From an uncultured Pseudomonadota bacterium (GTDB taxonomy: Bacteria; Pseudomonadota; Gammaproteobacteria; Burkholderiales; Burkholderiaceae_C), in NCBI GenBank assembly GCA_900320815.1, contig ONTY01000130.1, positions 1 through 5,331 on the forward strand: a DNA stretch of 5,331 bases, read 5' to 3'. The position numbers and the translations under genes were made by a program. The notes beneath the pieces were generated by a model. It did no database searches, was not told the DNA's origin, and saw only the letters and a program-made list of their open reading frames with translations. Shown here in pieces: positions 4,549 to 5,331 of the stretch (the first letter of the stretch is position 1; each line of letters opens with the position of its first letter).

Positions 4549-5325
4549 TTAGTCCAGGAGCGTTTGCATCAGGTCAATCATAAATTCGACCTCTTCCTGG
4601 TCGAGTTTTTCAAAACCCGCTGGCAGGCCAAGGCCGTGCAATATGGCCTGACCGTTTTCTTCATTTTTTATGCCGCAAAGGAAGGCGCGCAGCTGCAGGC
4701 GGCGCTCCTGGTGACTGGGGTGCAGAAGGATGACGTGGCTGATGTCGCAAATATGGCTTTCCAGCAAGACGCGCATGTGTTTTTTGCTGATGTCGGAGAG
4801 GGCGTGGTAGGAGTCGGCGAGGAAAAAAGCGGCATCCGCTTGCCCCTGAATCAAGAGGCGCGCAGCGGCTTGATACGAGGGGGCAGGGAGCCAGTGCAGG
4901 TCATCTTCGCGTAGGTCGGCGGCCTCCAGCAGGCGCAGGCCGATGAGTTTGATGTCCTGGTTGTCGGTGAGGGCGATGCGCATGCCCGCTTTCAGGTCGG
5001 TGTGTTTGCGTGCGTCAGAGTTTGTGTGCGCGGCGATGAGTATTTCGTCGGATTTTTGGGCGGGGCGCGCGAGGGGAAGATAATTGTTTTGACGCACGAG
5101 GGCGGCGGCGTCAAAGGGGTTGGCGTAAATAATGCTGGGGGGATTGGCAGCGAGGGTTTCGCGCATTTCTGCGGCGCTGGATGAAGTGAAAAGCCGGATG
5201 GCGCTTCCGGTGTGACGCTGGAGGGCGGTGTTGAAAATGTGCCAGCCGCCAAGGTGCTCGGGCGAAAAATCAGGGGCGATGAGCAGGCTGGATATGGGGC
5301 TGTTTGCTGCGGGAGTGTGGTTCAT
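4549..5325 (-). CDS. PhnD/SsuA/transferrin-like substrate-binding protein
   Basis: A protein of 258 residues from ATG 5323-5325, with the periplasmic-binding-protein type 2 fold of phosphonate-binding-like (PhnD) proteins. Visible blocks are an N-terminal strand LLIAPDFSPEHLGGWHIFN (14-32), the ligand-pocket-like SIIYANPFDAAALVRQ (64-79), KSDEILIAAH (91-100), the second-domain start MRIALTDNQDIKLIGLRLLE (115-134), SYQAAARLLIQGQADAAFFL (150-169), and the acidic ending EEVEFMIDLMQTLLD (244-258). Family members usually deliver phosphonate, phosphite, sulfonate or similar anions to ABC importers, or sense them. No permease or ATPase gene is present here, and residues 1-13 lack a signal peptide. 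The true start is not certain: the frame is open to the window edge, so additional N-terminal sequence, including a signal, could lie outside. The ligand is unknown. Confidence 0.8.
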   Translation of the reverse strand: MNHTPAANSPISSLLIAPDFSPEHLGGWHIFNTALQRHTGSAIRLFTSSSAAEMRETLAANPPSIIYANPFDAAALVRQNNYLPLARPAQKSDEILIAAHTNSDARKHTDLKAGMRIALTDNQDIKLIGLRLLEAADLREDDLHWLPAPSYQAAARLLIQGQADAAFFLADSYHALSDISKKHMRVLLESHICDISHVILLHPSHQERRLQLRAFLCGIKNEENGQAILHGLGLPAGFEKLDQEEVEFMIDLMQTLLD

Positions 5326-5331
5326 GGAGCA

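Noticed and set aside
4348..4914. Plus-strand open frame (188 codons) across the end of the binding-protein gene
   Set aside because: It runs through the DUF883 leader and the C-terminal part of a well-supported minus-strand gene, and its sequence shows no domain of its own.

Overview
The window looks like a chromosomal segment of a GC-rich betaproteobacterium. Burkholderiales, probably Comamonadaceae or a close relative, is my best guess. It rests on recalled similarity of the DUF47, Pit, S16, RimM and PhnD-like proteins and on the order DUF47-pit-rpsP-rimM; no search was run. Seven protein-coding genes are supported, along with two strong hairpin/T-tract structures and several inverted or direct repeats in the spacers. 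I found no tRNA, rRNA, CRISPR array or recognisable transposase.

Left part, 1-1899 (+): a 181-bp leader with a perfect 7-bp inverted repeat, two copies of GGGTATTGT and a short GGT repeat. It precedes a DUF47/PhoU-like protein and a Pit-family inorganic phosphate transporter, the usual accessory-plus-permease pair for phosphate uptake.

Middle, 1900-2835 (+): a roughly 110-bp leader with a classic hairpin and T-rich tail only 24 bp before rpsP. Then come rpsP (ribosomal protein S16) and rimM (16S rRNA maturation factor), which abut exactly (TGAATG). In most proteobacteria trmD and rplS follow rimM. Here they do not.

Right of rimM, 2836-4064: two AT-richer spacers (about 44% and 39% G+C over the 140 bp counted in each) enclose a two-gene unit. 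It holds a class I SAM-dependent methyltransferase and an overlapping 76-residue protein of unknown function. The spacers carry matching inverted repeats (2926-2949 and 3968-3991, 17 of 24 positions, including a perfect 9-bp core) and repeated GGGTAT/ATACCC words. This is the most unusual part of the window. It resembles an acquired cassette that now occupies the place where trmD is expected.

Right end, 4005-5331 (-): a strong intrinsic terminator, a DUF883 (ElaB/YqjD-like) tail-anchored protein, and a PhnD-like substrate-binding-fold protein with no visible signal peptide. These are convergent with the cassette.
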